Assembly (NCBI RefSeq): GCF_002056795.1
Contig: NZ_CP020104.1
Coordinates: forward strand, 3,917,001 to 3,981,000
Length of the DNA stretch: 64,000 nt
Direction of reading: 5' to 3'
Origin: Spirosoma aerolatum
GTDB taxonomy: Bacteria > Bacteroidota > Bacteroidia > Cytophagales > Spirosomataceae
Shown here: positions 15,787 through 23,834 of the stretch, piece by piece
Position numbering within the stretch: the stretch's first letter is position 1
Layout of the letters: every line of letters begins with the position of its first letter
Notes under the pieces: generated by a model
Databases searched by the model: none
The model's input: the letters and a program-made list of their open reading frames with translations, nothing else
What the model was told of the DNA's origin: nothing
Made by a program: the position numbers and the translations under genes

Positions 15787-16316
15787 GGCATGTCAGGCCC
15801 TACCGCCGTCAATTCACCCGATACATATCGCTCGACCGTTACCCCAAACCGACGCAGAAAATCAACGCCTTCGTCGGACCCGATCCCTTTATAGGCAGCA
15901 TACGAGTTCAGGTATACCACCCGCGCAATTTTCATACTATAAATAATCCGGGCACAGGCAATGCAGGGCGACAATGTTACATAAATGGTTGCACCTTCAA
16001 TTTCAGAACCGTTTTTAGCCGCGTATAAAATGGCATTCTGCTCGGCATGAAGCGCCAGGGAACACGACCCTTTCGAATCGCGGGGACATCCAACATCAGG
16101 AAATTCCTCATCGCAGTTATGTGTTCCGGCCGGGGGGCCATTATAGCCAATCGAAATAATCCGGGTGTCACGGGTGAGTACGGCCCCTACCTGCGCTTTG
16201 ATACAATGTGATCGTTTCGCCAGATTAACGGCCAGATCCATAAAAATATCATCGAAGCGTGGACGAGCCGATTTCAGTTTGGCATGCAAAATAGCGTTGT
16301 CAATTGGTGGTTGCAT
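15783..16316 (-). CDS. Deoxycytidylate (dCMP) deaminase
   Basis: This zinc enzyme converts dCMP to dUMP, feeding dTMP synthesis. The product has the full cytidine/deoxycytidylate deaminase site: LALHAEQNAILYA supplies the zinc His and catalytic Glu, and LSPCIACARII supplies the two zinc cysteines. The region between GYNGPPAGTHNCDEEFPDVG and CPRDSKGSC adds the second zinc site typical of dCMP deaminases, and the protein starts near PRFDDIFMDLAVNLAKRSHC. I prefer ATG 16316 (MQPPIDNAIL, 177 residues). ATGs at 16334 and 16355 in the same frame would add 6 or 13 residues that the family normally lacks. First gene of an operon with ATGA coupling to AcpH. Confidence 0.9.
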   Translation of the reverse strand: MQPPIDNAILHAKLKSARPRFDDIFMDLAVNLAKRSHCIKAQVGAVLTRDTRIISIGYNGPPAGTHNCDEEFPDVGCPRDSKGSCSLALHAEQNAILYAAKNGSEIEGATIYVTLSPCIACARIIYSMKIARVVYLNSYAAYKGIGSDEGVDFLRRFGVTVERYVSGELTAVGPDMP

Positions 16317-16474
16317 TCGGTAAAGATACGGCATCGATCCACCAAATAACAGCAACAGACCTACTGATGGCCATTTTTCGACTGGGCCTATGTAACTGAT
16401 ATAGCAATTCTCTATCGGAAGGCATGATTTTTGCTACATATACAGACGCTGATCTATCGCCCAAACTACCCTTC

Positions 16475-17995
16475 ATGAAACATTTCTCCCTGATTTTTTG
16501 GGGTTATTTCCTCGCCATTTCTGCTTTTTCCCAATCCATCGTTTACGTGACGCCTACGGGTGCTGGAGACCATTCGGGTAACGCCTGGGGCAATGCCCTT
16601 TCCGGTGTTCAACTACCGAACCGGGTCGCTACTGCCGATTCAGGAACTCAGTTCTGGATAGCTGCGGGCACCTACAAACCGACCACCACAACCGACCGAA
16701 CAGCCTCATTCATCGTAACAAAGGGTATACGATTATATGGTGGTTTTAGTGGAAAAGAATCTAGTTTACTTGAACGTAACTATACCCAAAATGAAACAAT
16801 TATATCAGGAGATATTGGCATAGCAAATTACATTGAAGACAATAGTTACACCTTGTTTTTAATACTACGAGCCGGCAACGAAGCAAGTGTTGACGGTTTC
16901 ACAGTAAAAGATGGCTACCAAACAGAATCCATTTACTATAATAACTTAAACATTGGCTATGATGGAGGTAGTGGAATGGTCATATACAGTGATGGCTATT
17001 TAAATTGTAGTCCTTCAATAACTAATTGTCGATTTGTAAATAATTGCGCCAAACAATCCCCTAAATACTGGGGAATAAGGGGTGGAGCGATTTTAGTTAT
17101 TGCAAAAAACAATGGATTATGTTTTCCTGTAATAAGCAGTTGCTATTTTAATAATAATAAGGCAGATGAAGGTGGCGGCATCTCTGTCGAAGCGCATACA
17201 ACTGGCTTAGTAAGTACTACTATCACAAACTCGAAATTTGAAGGTAATTTAGCCACTAATGCAGGAGCTCTCGCATGCTTAACACCAATTACGCCTGAGA
17301 CTGGATATTCCGAACAACTAGGCTCGGCTTCTGTTGTTATATCAAAATGTGTGTTTACTGGAAATCAAGGACGTTTTGGTGGTGCTATTACTAGTACTGT
17401 AAACTTATCTATCAATCAATCGGTATTTACCAATAATCTGGCATATAGTCATGGAGGGTGTATCGAGTCGTCTGGCAATACAGCAATTAACAATTGTGTG
17501 TTTGTAAATAATCAATCTTCAGAAGGAGGATCACTGGCTTATTCAGATAGGGGCCAACTCAGTTTTATCAACTGTACGCTTTACTCAAACGCTACTAAGC
17601 CAAATAGAGATCTGAATTCTTTATTGGAAGGGGGAGAATTTCAGATCAAGAACAGTATTATCACTGGTGAACCTGCAAGCTACACACTCATATCTAAACT
17701 TTGGTATAGCACCCTAGACCCAATATTAAGTACTTCCTACTCCCTTATACAGAACGGTTACCCAGGCATTGGCAACCTTAATTCTGACCCACTTTTTATC
17801 GATCCTGCCAATGGCAACTTCAGATTACAACCCACTAGCCCGGCTATAAATGCTGGTAGTCCTGACATAACCGACTTGTTGCCTACCGACATCGCAGGGA
17901 ATCCACGAATACAGGGCAATCGGGTCGATATGGGTGCCTATGAATTTATCGGCTGTTCTATATGCCTACCGTTTATCATAAGCCGTATACGTTGA
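16475..17995 (+). CDS. Exported right-handed beta-helix protein (choice-of-anchor Q type)
   Basis: The 506-residue protein has a signal peptide (MKHFSLIFWGYFLAISAFSQ) and then the pattern of Bacteroidota surface beta-helix proteins: IVYVTPTGAGDHSGNAWGNA, repeated short parallel beta-helix rungs (NCRFVNN, SCYFNNNKADEGGGIS, CVFTGNQGRFGGA, SVFTNNLAYSHGG), and the closing DPLFIDPANGNFRL...SPAINAGSPD...VDMGAYEF motif. Homologues usually go on to a T9SS sorting domain. Here the protein stops 15 residues after GAYEF with no such domain, so it may be truncated. The middle (about 16.75-17.72 kb) is much more AT-rich than its surroundings, a hint of transfer. Start ATG 16475 is chosen because the signal peptide begins there, not at 16424. 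Confidence 0.78.
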   Translation: MKHFSLIFWGYFLAISAFSQSIVYVTPTGAGDHSGNAWGNALSGVQLPNRVATADSGTQFWIAAGTYKPTTTTDRTASFIVTKGIRLYGGFSGKESSLLERNYTQNETIISGDIGIANYIEDNSYTLFLILRAGNEASVDGFTVKDGYQTESIYYNNLNIGYDGGSGMVIYSDGYLNCSPSITNCRFVNNCAKQSPKYWGIRGGAILVIAKNNGLCFPVISSCYFNNNKADEGGGISVEAHTTGLVSTTITNSKFEGNLATNAGALACLTPITPETGYSEQLGSASVVISKCVFTGNQGRFGGAITSTVNLSINQSVFTNNLAYSHGGCIESSGNTAINNCVFVNNQSSEGGSLAYSDRGQLSFINCTLYSNATKPNRDLNSLLEGGEFQIKNSIITGEPASYTLISKLWYSTLDPILSTSYSLIQNGYPGIGNLNSDPLFIDPANGNFRLQPTSPAINAGSPDITDLLPTDIAGNPRIQGNRVDMGAYEFIGCSICLPFIISRIR

Positions 17996-18067
17996 TGTTG
18001 GGTAGCCTACGCATTCCCATAAACATCGTATTATTAGGGCATGGTTTACCCATCACCTGCTTATGAA

Positions 18068-18949
18068 ATGACAACAGCTCGAATTGCACAAACCGTAACT
18101 TTACTGCTTGTTCTGCTTAGAAGCTCCTTTGGCCAAGCTAGCAAGCCCGATCACTCGGTGCCAACAAAACCGTTTGTGCTGGGCGTTATTCAGGAAATCC
18201 AGTCGACGCAGTTAGCCGAAAAGCGAACGCTAAACATTTACCTGCCCGAAGGTTATAATCCCAACGACACCATCCGCTATCCGGTTATCTACCTGCTCGA
18301 TGGGTCGGCCGATGAAGATTTTATCCATGTCGTTGGACTTGTCCAGTTCAATACTTTTCCCTGGGTCAACCGCATGCCCAAAACCATCGTTGTAGGCATT
18401 GCCAATACAGACCGACGGCGGGATTTTACGTACCCAACCACGCAGGAAAAAGACAAACAACAGTATAAAACAGCCGGGCAATCGGCGAAATTTATCGCAT
18501 TTCTGGGAACCGAATTACAACCGTACATCAACAAAACCTATAAAACGACCAACGCAAAAACCTTGATTGGTCAATCGCTTGGCGGACTACTCGCCACTGA
18601 AATAGTAACGAAAAAACCCTCTTTATTCACACAGTATATAATTATCAGCCCGAGTCTGTGGTGGGATAATGGGTCTTTACTCGAGCAAAAAACGGATGGG
18701 CTACAAGCTCAGTTGACGAAGCCCTTGGCTGTGTATATTGGTGTTGGGAAAGAAGGCCTGGGGCCCAGCGATATACCGCACGTTATGGAAGTAGATGCGA
18801 ATCGATTGGCGGAGAAGTTAACCGCGATTAAAAACAAAAATATACGCGTGTATTTCGATTATCTACCTCAGGAAAACCACGCCACCATTACCCACCAGGC
18901 TATTTTTAATGCCTTCCGGCTCTTATACCCCCCTCCCGCTGACAAATAA
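18068..18949 (+). CDS. Exported esterase of the alpha/beta-hydrolase 'putative esterase' (Fes/IroE-like) family
   Basis: The 293-residue product has a signal peptide (IAQTVTLLLVLLRSSFGQA) and an esterase-D-type alpha/beta hydrolase fold: RTLNIYLPEGYNPND, then YPVIYLLDGSADE, and the nucleophile elbow LIGQSLGGLLATE, with Ser in GxSxG. ENHATITHQ near the C-terminus probably holds the catalytic histidine. Relatives include IroE/Fes siderophore esterases and feruloyl or acetyl-xylan esterases; no iron gene is nearby, so the substrate is open. The start at 18068 precedes the signal peptide directly; an ATG nine codons upstream is less likely. A 14-bp hairpin spans the stop codon. Confidence 0.82.
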   Translation: MTTARIAQTVTLLLVLLRSSFGQASKPDHSVPTKPFVLGVIQEIQSTQLAEKRTLNIYLPEGYNPNDTIRYPVIYLLDGSADEDFIHVVGLVQFNTFPWVNRMPKTIVVGIANTDRRRDFTYPTTQEKDKQQYKTAGQSAKFIAFLGTELQPYINKTYKTTNAKTLIGQSLGGLLATEIVTKKPSLFTQYIIISPSLWWDNGSLLEQKTDGLQAQLTKPLAVYIGVGKEGLGPSDIPHVMEVDANRLAEKLTAIKNKNIRVYFDYLPQENHATITHQAIFNAFRLLYPPPADK

Positions 18950-18971
18950 TTTTTTACTTTGTCAGCGGGAG
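18933..18971 (+). terminator. 14-bp hairpin spanning the esterase stop codon
   Basis: CTCCCGCTGACAAA (18933-18946) and TTTGTCAGCGGGAG (18958-18971) are perfectly complementary around an 11-nt loop holding the TAA stop (18947-18949). No U-run follows, so it is a weak terminator candidate and may instead stabilise the mRNA 3' end. Confidence 0.5.
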
Positions 18972-18994
18972 CTTACTAACAAGTTTCAGGAAGC

Positions 18995-19002
18995 TATTTT
19001 TG
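18995..19002 (+). promoter_or_regulatory. Probable -7 element for the Gfo/Idh oxidoreductase
   Basis: TATTTTTG matches TAnnTTTG and ends 13 bp before the ATG at 19016, giving a very short leader. No TTTG -33 element is seen. Confidence 0.35.
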
Positions 19003-19015
19003 CGTTCTTTACGAC

Positions 19016-20038
19016 ATGACCAGACTGAAAGCAGCCATCATTGGCGGAGGCAATATTGCCGACAAGAATCATATTCCAGCCCTTAAACACCTATCCGACC
19101 AGGTCGATCTGGTAGCCGTTTGTAGCCGCGATCTGGCCAAAGCTCGCGCACTAGCCGACTCGCATAACATCCCCCATGCGTTCAACGAGACGACAGAGCT
19201 GTACCAGCAGTGTGCTCCCGATATGGTGGTTATCTGTACGCCCAATTCCCTCCATCATCCGCAAACAATGGAGGCACTAGAACAGGGGTGCCACGTTTTT
19301 TGTGAAAAACCACCCGCGCTGCATGCGAAACATGCGCGCGAAATGGCCGATCTCGCCCAAAAAAAGGAACGAGTACTGGCCTATAATTTCCAGCTCCGGC
19401 AGGCTGGGGAATATGCGTTGTTGATGCGTTGTAAATCGGATGGTTTACTGGGCGATATTTACCATATTAAAGCGTCCTTTGTGCGTCGTCGGGGCATTCC
19501 GGGCTGGGGTTATTTTACCAACAAAGCGATGCAGGGGGGTGGCGCTCTGATAGACCTGGGCGTTCATGTTCTTGACCTGGCTCTTTATGCACTGGGGTAT
19601 CCTTCGCCCGACCAGGTTGTCGGGAATACGTACGATTTTATTGGTAAGGCAGGCGGAAAAGGCTTATTGGGCCAGTGGAACCCCGATACGTTCGAGGTTG
19701 AAGATGCCGCAACAGCCTATCTGACGTTTCCGAACAAAGCCTCTATTATGCTATCGGCTTCATTCGCCCTGAACATGGAAGCCGAAAAAGAACGAAACCT
19801 GGAAGTATTTGGCTCCAAAGGTGGCGCAAAGCTGTTTCCGTTTTCACTGCATACCGAACTGGCTGGTGAACTAGCCGATGTACGATTTCCGTTTCTGGAA
19901 GACATCGATATTCAACTCCAAAACACCAAAGCGTTTCTGGATGCCTGTACCGGAAAACCATCCAACGTCTGTACGGCCAAGCAGGGCGCTATTTTACAGG
20001 AAATCGTTGAACGAATTTATCAGTCGGCAGAACGGTAA
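19016..20038 (+). CDS. Gfo/Idh/MocA-family NAD(P)-dependent oxidoreductase
   Basis: The 340-residue product has the N-terminal dinucleotide-binding motif AIIGGGNIADKNHIPAL (residues 6-22), the DMVVICTPNSLHH strand and the conserved FCEKPPALHAKHA with the EKP motif near residue 98. It ends in the two-layer C-terminal domain containing GGGALIDLGVHVLDLALYAL, where the active-site Asp-Leu-Gly...His pattern is present. Such enzymes oxidise or reduce sugars, inositols or their derivatives. Substrate cannot be assigned here. It is cytoplasmic (no signal peptide), unlike many Bacteroidota relatives that carry a Tat signal. A nested hairpin spans its stop codon. Confidence 0.88.
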   Translation: MTRLKAAIIGGGNIADKNHIPALKHLSDQVDLVAVCSRDLAKARALADSHNIPHAFNETTELYQQCAPDMVVICTPNSLHHPQTMEALEQGCHVFCEKPPALHAKHAREMADLAQKKERVLAYNFQLRQAGEYALLMRCKSDGLLGDIYHIKASFVRRRGIPGWGYFTNKAMQGGGALIDLGVHVLDLALYALGYPSPDQVVGNTYDFIGKAGGKGLLGQWNPDTFEVEDAATAYLTFPNKASIMLSASFALNMEAEKERNLEVFGSKGGAKLFPFSLHTELAGELADVRFPFLEDIDIQLQNTKAFLDACTGKPSNVCTAKQGAILQEIVERIYQSAER

Positions 20039-20059
20039 ACCGTTACGGCAACCCGACTG
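20021..20059 (+). repeat. Nested hairpin spanning the oxidoreductase stop codon
   Basis: CAGTCGG (20021-20027) pairs with CCGACTG (20053-20059); inside it AACGGT (20031-20036) pairs with ACCGTT (20039-20044) across the TAA stop. Like the hairpin at 18933, it places the stop codon in or next to a stem; no U-run follows. Confidence 0.4.
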
Positions 20060-20109
20060 ATTGATCAGGCTCAACCTTGAAAAACGTATTTCGCCCCTTG
20101 TCTCTCCAT

Positions 20110-21030
20110 ATGTTAGATCTAATTATTGATGCACGCCCGGCCTCTTTAGGCAATGGATTCAATGTCCGGCGTATACTCCCCTACCGACTTCGACGGATGC
20201 TAGGGCCGTTTATTTTTATGGATCATGGAGGGCCAGTCAATTTTACGGCCGAGCAGGCTCCTGGCATGGATGTACTTCCTCATCCACACATTGGCTTGTC
20301 TACGGTGAGTTATCTGTTTGATGGGCAGGTTACCCACCGAGATAGCCTGGGTGTCGAACAGATCATCCGGCCCGGCGAAGTAAACTGGATGACAGCCGGA
20401 CGAGGAATTGCCCATTCGGAGCGTTTTGAAGATCCGGTAACCTTGGCGGGTGGGCGACTGGAAATGATTCAGACGTGGGTGGCCCTACCCGAAACCCACG
20501 AAGAGGATACTCCAAGCTTCGAAAATTATCAGCCGCACGAACTCCCTATTTTCACAGATACAGGCGTTTGGTTGCGATTGATTGCCGGTGATGCCTTTGG
20601 GCTGACCAACCATGTTACTACCCATTCGCCCCTATTTTACGCCCATGTCGTTTTACAACCCGGTACTCCCTTTGGCTTACCTGTCGGTTATCCGGAGCGC
20701 GGGGCTTACGTAGCCAAAGGTACAGTAGAAGTAAATGGCCATCGGTACGGAGCCGGTCAATTGCTGGTATTTACGCGGGGCATCGATCCAGTGATAACGG
20801 CTATCGAACCCGCTACGATCATGCTACTGGGGGGCGAACCGCTGGGCGAACGATTTATTTGGTGGAACTTTGTTTCATCCCGGAAAGAGCGGATTGAACA
20901 GGCTAAAGCCGACTGGGAAGCTGGCCGAATCGCTTTGCCTCCCAACGACAACCAAGTATTTATTCCACTTCCACACGATCAGTCTAAACCGGCAGGCTCA
21001 GGAACGCCCCCTCCTCAGCCGTTATCATAA
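20110..21030 (+). CDS. Pirin family protein
   Basis: Pirins are bicupin metal-binding proteins; bacterial members may be quercetinase-like dioxygenases or redox regulators. The 306-residue product has the N-terminal cupin signature GFNVRRILPYRLRRMLGPF, FMDHGGP, and PHPHIGLSTVSYLFDGQVTHRD, with the His-x-His-n-His-Glu-type metal ligands. PGEVNWMTAGRGIAHSER follows and the C-terminal cupin comes last. I start it at ATG 20110 (MLDLIIDARP); a TTG-started extension from 20077 overlaps the upstream hairpin region and adds residues not typical of the family. It follows the oxidoreductase by about 70 bp and runs convergent into the beta-roll gene. Confidence 0.88.
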   Translation: MLDLIIDARPASLGNGFNVRRILPYRLRRMLGPFIFMDHGGPVNFTAEQAPGMDVLPHPHIGLSTVSYLFDGQVTHRDSLGVEQIIRPGEVNWMTAGRGIAHSERFEDPVTLAGGRLEMIQTWVALPETHEEDTPSFENYQPHELPIFTDTGVWLRLIAGDAFGLTNHVTTHSPLFYAHVVLQPGTPFGLPVGYPERGAYVAKGTVEVNGHRYGAGQLLVFTRGIDPVITAIEPATIMLLGGEPLGERFIWWNFVSSRKERIEQAKADWEAGRIALPPNDNQVFIPLPHDQSKPAGSGTPPPQPLS

Positions 21031-21032
21031 GC

Positions 21033-22157
21033 TCACCGTTTACTCCGTTGTTTCAATCGTTTTTCCAGACGGATGACATGTAGGGTAAGCTCTTCTATTT
21101 TCTGAAGCAGGATGGCATTCATCTGTACCAGATCAACCCCTTCTTTCTGAACGGTTTCGGCACTGGGCACCTCGGGTAAATGACCATGCTGGTGAATAAA
21201 CCGCTCGGTTTGAGCCAGTGATCGAAGCCGGTAATTGCGTGCAAAGACACGATCGGCCCACTGATTTGGTGAGTTAATTTGTAGACGTGGGCGACCTAAT
21301 ACCACCTCGCCCGATGCATTGACGGTTAGAAAGTTATTAGTTGATACAACGGGCTTGTCTTGATCGGTAAGGGTCTCCAACCGTAGCCCCGACTCTCCAT
21401 TTTTCTCACCGACTACATGTAGTCGGGCTGTTGGGGTAGATGTCCCTACGCCTACGTTGGCACCATTACCCAGCACAAGCGCATTGCTGGCACCAACCCG
21501 AGCTCCGTACCCAATAGCCGTGGCATTGTATAGAGGGATGTTACCGGCCAGTACGTCGGCTTCCGTTCCTAAAAACGTATTTCCCCGGCCCTGATCGTTT
21601 CGTCCTGTATTGTAGCCTAGAAAAACGTTATTGTCGGAGTTAAATGTAGCAGGACCAGCTCCTCGACCTACAATAGTGTTATTACTACCTGTTTGATTAC
21701 CTCCTCCAGTACAGGCTCCAACAAATACATTGTTCAGCCCCGAGGTATTGGCTAACCCGGCGCATGACCCAATAAAGGTGTTGCCATCGGATATAGTCCC
21801 GAATCCAGCCTGACTACCGACAAAGGTGTTTGACGAAGCTGTAAGACTGGCGTAGCCCGAAGCAGTCCCTACAAATGTATTCTGGTTGCCCCCGCTAGCT
21901 ACAAAACCGGCCGCCGAGCCTACAAATGTATTGGCCGATCCTGACACAGTACCGGAGCCGGCATCATAGCCAATAAACGTGTTATTAGTAGCGTTAAGCG
22001 AAAGAGCAGCCCCTGAATTACCGGCACCGACTACGGTATTGAAAGACCCAGTTGCAGAGCCACTTTGTACAGGTGAGTTTAGAATGACGGTAGTTTGGGC
22101 GTAGATCGATCCTGTGAAGAAACAATTGGCCAGGAAAACGTACAGATTGAGCTTCAT
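21033..22157 (-). CDS. Exported beta-roll repeat (YadA-head-like) protein with Bacteroidota fibre-type C-terminus
   Basis: The 374-residue protein has a signal peptide ending near YAQ (residue 21) and about nine tandem repeats of 17-18 residues with the core N-T-F-(V/I)-G-x-x-A-G (for example NTFVGSAAGFVAS, NTFIGSCAGLANT), which would stack as a left-handed beta-roll as in YadA heads. After it come GYGARVGASNALVLGNGANVG and TPTARLHVVGEK, then a conserved C-terminal block YRLRSLAQTERFIHQHGHLP with EVPSAETVQKEGVDLVQMN and a coiled-coil end (ILLQKIEELTLHVIRLEKRL). This ending is common in large Bacteroidota surface proteins and resembles phage tail-fibre chaperone regions, so the protein is probably a trimeric surface fibre. 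No T9SS sorting domain is visible. Confidence 0.75.
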   Translation of the reverse strand: MKLNLYVFLANCFFTGSIYAQTTVILNSPVQSGSATGSFNTVVGAGNSGAALSLNATNNTFIGYDAGSGTVSGSANTFVGSAAGFVASGGNQNTFVGTASGYASLTASSNTFVGSQAGFGTISDGNTFIGSCAGLANTSGLNNVFVGACTGGGNQTGSNNTIVGRGAGPATFNSDNNVFLGYNTGRNDQGRGNTFLGTEADVLAGNIPLYNATAIGYGARVGASNALVLGNGANVGVGTSTPTARLHVVGEKNGESGLRLETLTDQDKPVVSTNNFLTVNASGEVVLGRPRLQINSPNQWADRVFARNYRLRSLAQTERFIHQHGHLPEVPSAETVQKEGVDLVQMNAILLQKIEELTLHVIRLEKRLKQRSKR

Positions 22158-22184
22158 GGTTTTGATGCGTTTCTAGTCATTCGA

Positions 22185-23834
22185 TTAAATATGAGGAATG
22201 GTTGCTCCTGTCCGCTTTTGGGATATTGGGACTAGTATAGCCTTAGTGGATTTTCGGTTACTGCCACTCAATAAGCTCAGTACTAACACCAGACTACACG
22301 CCAGCGGAAACCAGTCTGGGTATTTCGTAAACACCGTCAACTTCGTATTGGTCATAAGGGTGACATTACTGGTTGCTTCCTGCTGGCGAGGCAATACGGA
22401 AATGACCTGCCCAAAAGGATCTACGTAGCCCGAATAGCCCTGATTGGAGCAACGGGCAATACTCCGGCGATTTTCGATGGCACGCAACTGTGAAAAAGCC
22501 AGCAACATACGTGGACCAGGACTATCATAAAACCATCCGTCGTTCATACTAAAAATCAGAAACTCACTCAGGCCATGGTCAGCTGATTTATTAGCCGTCT
22601 GATCGCTCCCTACCCGAACCAGACCAGCAATGGTCGACGGATAAAGCTGTTCCCAGCATATAGCTATAGCCACACTGCGGGGATTCTGTTTACGGTCATG
22701 AAATTGAAAGACAAAGGGAGCGTCACCCAGTATTATTGATGATTTATTAGGCCGAAGCCACCGGCCCGCCCAGTTCAGCAGGGTTGGCAATCGCTCGCCA
22801 AAGACAAGGCTTTTCTGCTTCCGATATACTTTTAGATCATTCGGCGTGAGATGCAACGGGGTGTATACCCGGCTAAGTTCGGGCGTAAATACGAACGCTT
22901 CGTTGTAATAATGATTGCTGTCGATCGGTGTCATCAAGCCCGTGGCAAACGGAACATTATAGTATGCTACGTATTGGCGCATGCCCGCAAACAGGGTTGA
23001 ATCACGCAGTAGTGGTAAAGGGAAAGCCCCTTCAGGCGCCACTACCAGGTCGGGCTCTTGTTCAATAGCCTTTGTCCCCAGCCTGATAAGCCGTTGTATC
23101 TTTTGTCCATAATTGACTGGTTTTACCGGTGTATAAGGGTCCTCGTTCGTTTGTAACAAGCCAACGCGTACCGTACTGGGGTGTTTATCGATGACCAGCG
23201 TGGGCTGCCAGGACACCAGGGCACTGTAAACGATAGGTGCGGCCAGCCAGGCGCTGACACCTACTATCACTCGCCTGATTATTAACCGCTCCGATAGATC
23301 GGTGGACTGGTCAACGATTCGGGCAAGCAGCACATTCATACCGATAAGCCAGGCCAACAAACCCCATTGGCCCGTCAGATCTACGAACTGATTAAGAAAC
23401 AATAGCCTAGCCTGTGTGTATACAGGGTTCCCAACAGCCAGATTTACATCACTAATGGCAAGCCATAGCCATTCCCATACTGTCCAGGACAGGGGCAACA
23501 ACAACAGGGCCTTACGCCATCCAAATCGCTGCTGCAAGGAAAAATGAAGGGCCATGGGAATCCACAAAAACAAACTTTGGGTCAGGATAACCGTCGGCAC
23601 AGCCCAGATTGATACATAACTGAGCCACCAGCAAACCAACGGGGGAATCACCACGAACAACGGCAGCGTAACCCGTACATGCTCGCCAAACGTCTGTACC
23701 GAACGCAGCCGCAATAAGACCGGCACCAGGGTAAACCAGGCAAACCAACCCGTTTCGAAGGTGAAGTTCGGCCAGGCTAGCCCGTACAACAGACCCGAGA
23801 TAAGCCAGGCTGGTAAACGCTTGAGCATGTTCAT
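22185..23834 (-). CDS. lnt: Apolipoprotein N-acyltransferase
   Basis: Lnt adds the third acyl chain to the N-terminal Cys of lipoproteins in the inner membrane. The 549-residue product has about six N-terminal spans (residues 8-230) and a nitrilase-type periplasmic domain with the catalytic triad: Glu in VVAPEGAFPLP, Lys in PNDLKVYRKQKSLVFGERLP and Cys in VAIAICWEQLYPS. One more C-terminal span ends it. ATG 23834 overlaps the stop of the upstream gene by 4 bp (ATGA), so a TTG start three codons further up is unlikely. Translation is probably coupled to the exported protein upstream, an unusual partner for lnt. Confidence 0.92.
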   Translation of the reverse strand: MNMLKRLPAWLISGLLYGLAWPNFTFETGWFAWFTLVPVLLRLRSVQTFGEHVRVTLPLFVVIPPLVCWWLSYVSIWAVPTVILTQSLFLWIPMALHFSLQQRFGWRKALLLLPLSWTVWEWLWLAISDVNLAVGNPVYTQARLLFLNQFVDLTGQWGLLAWLIGMNVLLARIVDQSTDLSERLIIRRVIVGVSAWLAAPIVYSALVSWQPTLVIDKHPSTVRVGLLQTNEDPYTPVKPVNYGQKIQRLIRLGTKAIEQEPDLVVAPEGAFPLPLLRDSTLFAGMRQYVAYYNVPFATGLMTPIDSNHYYNEAFVFTPELSRVYTPLHLTPNDLKVYRKQKSLVFGERLPTLLNWAGRWLRPNKSSIILGDAPFVFQFHDRKQNPRSVAIAICWEQLYPSTIAGLVRVGSDQTANKSADHGLSEFLIFSMNDGWFYDSPGPRMLLAFSQLRAIENRRSIARCSNQGYSGYVDPFGQVISVLPRQQEATSNVTLMTNTKLTVFTKYPDWFPLACSLVLVLSLLSGSNRKSTKAILVPISQKRTGATIPHI

